Origin: Saccharofermentans sp.
Lineage (GTDB): Bacteria; Bacillota_A; Clostridia; Saccharofermentanales; Saccharofermentanaceae
Direction of reading: 5' to 3'
Assembly: GCA_024695565.1 (NCBI GenBank)
Contig: JAILHX010000084.1
Location: 1 to 44,320 of the forward strand
DNA length: 44,320 nucleotides
Under the pieces are notes generated by a model. That model saw only the letters and a list, made by a program, of their open reading frames with translations. It was not told where the DNA came from and made no database searches. A program made the translations under genes and the position numbers. Every line of letters begins with the position of its first letter. The first letter of the stretch is position 1. Below, in pieces: positions 41,819 through 44,320 of this stretch.

Positions 41819-44266
41819 TTATGCCTTTACAGTATTTACCTTTACTTTCTTTCCTTTCTTGTCAGGTCTTACGAGGAGGAAGATGAGACCTGCAAGAACC
41901 AGGATTGCGAAGATCAATCCGAACACGTTGACAGCGCCTGTGAAGAGGAGACCGAACTGGTATACGATGAGCGCAATTGCATAAGCGAATACGCACTGGT
42001 ATCCAATGGCAAACCATGTCCACTTAGCGTTGTTCATCTCTCTCTTGATAGCACCGATTGCAGCAAAGCAGGGTGCGCAGAGGAGGTTAAAGATGAGGAA
42101 TGCAAAGCCTGAGAGCTGGTTCAAGCCTTCGAAATCAAGCACACCGAATACGCCGACAACTTCTTCTTTTGCAACAAGACCCATGATTGTAGCGATCGTT
42201 GCCTTGATGTTTGCAAATCCAAGAGGAGCAAAGATCCACTTGATCGCATTACCGATGATTCCGAGGACTGATGCCTCCAGCTCCATATCCGGATCAAATC
42301 CAAATCCGTCACCTGTGTTTCCGAATACGGATCCGAGCCAGATGGCGATGGAGGAGATCAGGATAACGGTTCCTGCCTTCTTAATGAAGGACCATCCGCG
42401 CTCCCACATGGATCTCAAAAGATTGCCTAATGTGGGCCAGTGGTAAGCAGGGAGCTCCATTACGAACGGTGCAGGATCGCCTGCGAAAGGCTTTGTCTTC
42501 TTAAGAAGGATTCCTGAGATAACAACTGCAGCAACGCCGATGAAGTAAGCAGAAGGTGCAACCCATGAGCCGCTGAATGCAGTGTGACGGAATAAAGCCG
42601 CGGTGATAAGGGCAATGATAGGAAGCTTAGCGCCGCAGGGAATAAATGTTGTAGTCATGATTGTCATTCTGCGGTCACGCTGATTCTCGATCGTACGTGA
42701 TGCCATGATACCCGGAACGCCGCATCCTGAAGATACGAGCATAGGAATGAATGATTTGCCTGAAAGACCGAATCTTCTGAAGATCCTGTCGAGTACGAAT
42801 GCCACACGTGCCATGTATCCGCAGGACTCAAGGAAAGCGAGGAGGAAGAAGAGTACGAGCATCTGGGGAACGAATCCCAATACCGCACCAACACCGCCGA
42901 CGATACCGTCAACAACAAGACCTGTTACGAAGTCGTTAGCACCGGCCTTCTCGAGAAGTCCTGAAACGAGATCAGGAATGCTGGGAACGAATACAGCGCC
43001 TTCGGTCTCGTCCATGCCGGGAGAAGTGAATTCGCCTCCTTCATCAAGAGCGCCTGCTTCTACAAGCGGAGCTTCAATGTCGTAACCCTTCTCGATCAAT
43101 TCATCAGCATAGAAACCGTAGTCTTCTTCAAAAGCACCGAAGTCAGCATCTTCGAAGTCAGCCTGAAGGTTCTCTGCACCTGTTACGTCATTGTCAGCTG
43201 CATCGTCGATAACAGCCTTTACTCCGTCAACGAAAACTGCCTCGCCGGCCCAGTTATCAACGTCTTCGTCGAACTGCTTCTGGCCGATACCGAAGAGGAA
43301 GAAACCGTCACCGAAGAGATTATCATTTGTCCAGTCGGTAAGGTTAGCACCGAATGTTGTCATTGCGATGAAGTAAACGAGCCACATGATGAGCGCGAAG
43401 ATAGGAAGGCCAAGGATACGGTTGGTTACGATCTTATCGATCTTATCTGATGTGGAGAGCTTGGCCTTATTATGCTTCTTGTAGCAGCTCTTAATGATGG
43501 AAGCGATATAAACGTAACGCTCGTTTGTGATGATTGACTCTGCGTCGTCTTCGAGCTCTGTCTCGGCTGCTTTGATGTCGTTCTCAATGTGTTCGAGCTT
43601 TTCATTGGAGATTCCGAGCTTCTCGATTACCTTTTCATCCCTCTCGAAAACCTTGATCGCATACCATCTCTGCTTATCAGCATCCATATCATGCAGGCAT
43701 GCTTCCTCGATGTGAGCGAGAGCGTGTTCTACGGGACCTGAGAAAGAGTGGGGAGGAACAGTCTTTGTTGACTCAGCTGCCTTGATAGCTTCTTCAGCAG
43801 CTTCCTTGATGCCTGTTCCCTTAAGAGCGGAGATAGCAACAGCCTTGCAGCCCATCTGCTTGCCGAGCATCTCGAGGTCGATCTTATCGCCGTTCTTTTC
43901 AACGATATCCATCATGTTTACTGCCATAACGACAGGGATACCCAATTCTGTAAGCTGTGTTGTGAGATAGAGGTTACGCTCTAAGTTAGTACCGTCAACG
44001 ATGTTGAGGATAGCATCGGGATTCTCATCGATGAGATAGTTACGAGCTACGACTTCCTCCAATGTATAAGGTGAGAGGGAATAGATACCCGGAAGGTCAG
44101 TGATTGTAACACCTTCGTGCTTTTTGAGCTTACCTTCCTTTTTCTCGACAGTTACGCCCGGCCAGTTGCCGACGAACTGATTGGAACCCGTGAGAGCGTT
44201 GAAGAGCGTTGTCTTACCGCTGTTCGGGTTACCTGCTAATGCAATTTTAATTTTCGAATCTGCCAT
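41819..44266 (-). CDS. feoB: Ferrous iron transport protein B
   Basis: This is the inner-membrane Fe2+ transporter with an N-terminal GTPase domain. G-protein motifs are GNPNSGKT (12-19, G1), DLPG (57-60, G3), NMMD (117-120, G4) and SAL (146-148, G5). The membrane part starts at about 285 and includes LGFVPQMLVLFFLLAFLESCGYMARVAF and SGCGVPGIMASR with the conserved cysteine of the gate. At 815 residues it is longer than most: an Asp/Glu-rich insertion of about 100 residues (320-430) lies in the first extracytoplasmic loop. GGAGGGG lies 8-9 nt before the ATG. The end of feoA lies 18 nt upstream. Confidence 0.96.
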   Translation of the reverse strand: MADSKIKIALAGNPNSGKTTLFNALTGSNQFVGNWPGVTVEKKEGKLKKHEGVTITDLPGIYSLSPYTLEEVVARNYLIDENPDAILNIVDGTNLERNLYLTTQLTELGIPVVMAVNMMDIVEKNGDKIDLEMLGKQMGCKAVAISALKGTGIKEAAEEAIKAAESTKTVPPHSFSGPVEHALAHIEEACLHDMDADKQRWYAIKVFERDEKVIEKLGISNEKLEHIENDIKAAETELEDDAESIITNERYVYIASIIKSCYKKHNKAKLSTSDKIDKIVTNRILGLPIFALIMWLVYFIAMTTFGANLTDWTNDNLFGDGFFLFGIGQKQFDEDVDNWAGEAVFVDGVKAVIDDAADNDVTGAENLQADFEDADFGAFEEDYGFYADELIEKGYDIEAPLVEAGALDEGGEFTSPGMDETEGAVFVPSIPDLVSGLLEKAGANDFVTGLVVDGIVGGVGAVLGFVPQMLVLFFLLAFLESCGYMARVAFVLDRIFRRFGLSGKSFIPMLVSSGCGVPGIMASRTIENQRDRRMTIMTTTFIPCGAKLPIIALITAALFRHTAFSGSWVAPSAYFIGVAAVVISGILLKKTKPFAGDPAPFVMELPAYHWPTLGNLLRSMWERGWSFIKKAGTVILISSIAIWLGSVFGNTGDGFGFDPDMELEASVLGIIGNAIKWIFAPLGFANIKATIATIMGLVAKEEVVGVFGVLDFEGLNQLSGFAFLIFNLLCAPCFAAIGAIKREMNNAKWTWFAIGYQCVFAYAIALIVYQFGLLFTGAVNVFGLIFAILVLAGLIFLLVRPDKKGKKVKVNTVKA

Positions 44267-44284
44267 TTGTTTTACCCCTCCTGA

Positions 44285-44320
44285 TTATTCGACTTCGATC
44301 ATATCGGCGTCGTTCTTACG
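44285..44320 (-). CDS. feoA: C-terminal end of FeoA (cut by the window)
   Basis: Only the last eleven codons and stop are inside the window; they read RKNDADMIEVE, the usual FeoA ending (LRKxEAxxIxVE). FeoA is a small SH3-like protein that works with FeoB. It is called from this short match and from its position directly before feoB. Confidence 0.72.
   Translation of the reverse strand, partial: RKNDADMIEVE

Noticed and set aside
41687..42112. 141-residue plus-strand frame over the feoB 3' end and Cys-rich gene
   Set aside because: The minus strand encodes recognisable FeoB and the FeoB-associated Cys-rich protein; no start signal on the plus strand.

Overview
The window looks like a chromosomal segment of a Clostridia (Bacillota) bacterium with moderate GC content, possibly an uncultured gut or rumen relative. 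The evidence is the gene families: a YesN/YesM-type two-component pair with an extra binding lipoprotein, an AraR-type GntR/LacI regulator, a NadD-YqeK fusion followed by RsfS, a PutP symporter, and a FeoA-FeoB-Cys-rich protein locus. Shine-Dalgarno sites are of the AGGAGG type. No rRNA, tRNA, CRISPR array, insertion sequence or prophage gene was seen. The genus cannot be fixed from sequence reading alone.

Layout. Positions 1-9.1 kb: a large solute-binding-like lipoprotein cut by the window edge, a convergent MraY-family transferase, then a housekeeping run argS-pepF-rsmF-rdgB with short gaps and an ATGA overlap. Positions 9.1-11.1 kb: a 63-bp TGTACA-rich tandem repeat, then a good sigma-A promoter driving an ACT-domain protein and homoserine dehydrogenase. 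Positions 11.2-23.9 kb: a pentose (probably L-arabinose or arabinofuranoside) island. It holds a three-component sensor (response regulator, histidine kinase, sugar-binding lipoprotein), a convergent AraR-type repressor, a YtfQ-RT/YjfF-like ABC importer (binding protein, double ATPase, two permeases), an FGGY kinase and L-ribulose-5-phosphate 4-epimerase. L-arabinose isomerase is not in the window. Positions 23.9-24.45 kb: a gene-free stretch filled with quadripartite hairpin elements. Positions 24.4-29.2 kb: purD, nadD-yqeK, rsfS, comEA and convergent birA. Positions 29.3-34.0 kb: an HD-GYP membrane protein, a MATE exporter and a large polytopic membrane protein. Positions 34.0-44.3 kb: another hairpin-rich gap, putP, a four-gene envelope cluster (zinc-ribbon membrane protein, seven-helix protein, DUF2809 protein, and an 871-residue YidC/Oxa1-like plus sulfatase/LTA-synthase-like fusion), a divergent polysaccharide deacetylase, and the ferrous iron locus (FeoB-associated Cys-rich protein, FeoB, end of FeoA).

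How the parts work together. The pentose island couples extracellular sugar sensing (binding lipoprotein, kinase, AraC-type regulator) and intracellular sugar sensing (AraR) to one importer and the lower arabinose pathway. The envelope cluster suggests synthesis or decoration of a surface polymer.

The least ordinary signals are two. First, three gene-free gaps hold hairpin elements that share an architecture (word, word, reverse word, reverse word, or close variants) although the word itself changes from element to element. Second, the YidC-sulfatase fusion lacks the conserved groove arginine of insertases. Several genes (comEA, the MATE gene, the fusion gene) also lack a Shine-Dalgarno site and have a -10-like box 6-7 nt before the ATG, suggesting leaderless transcripts.
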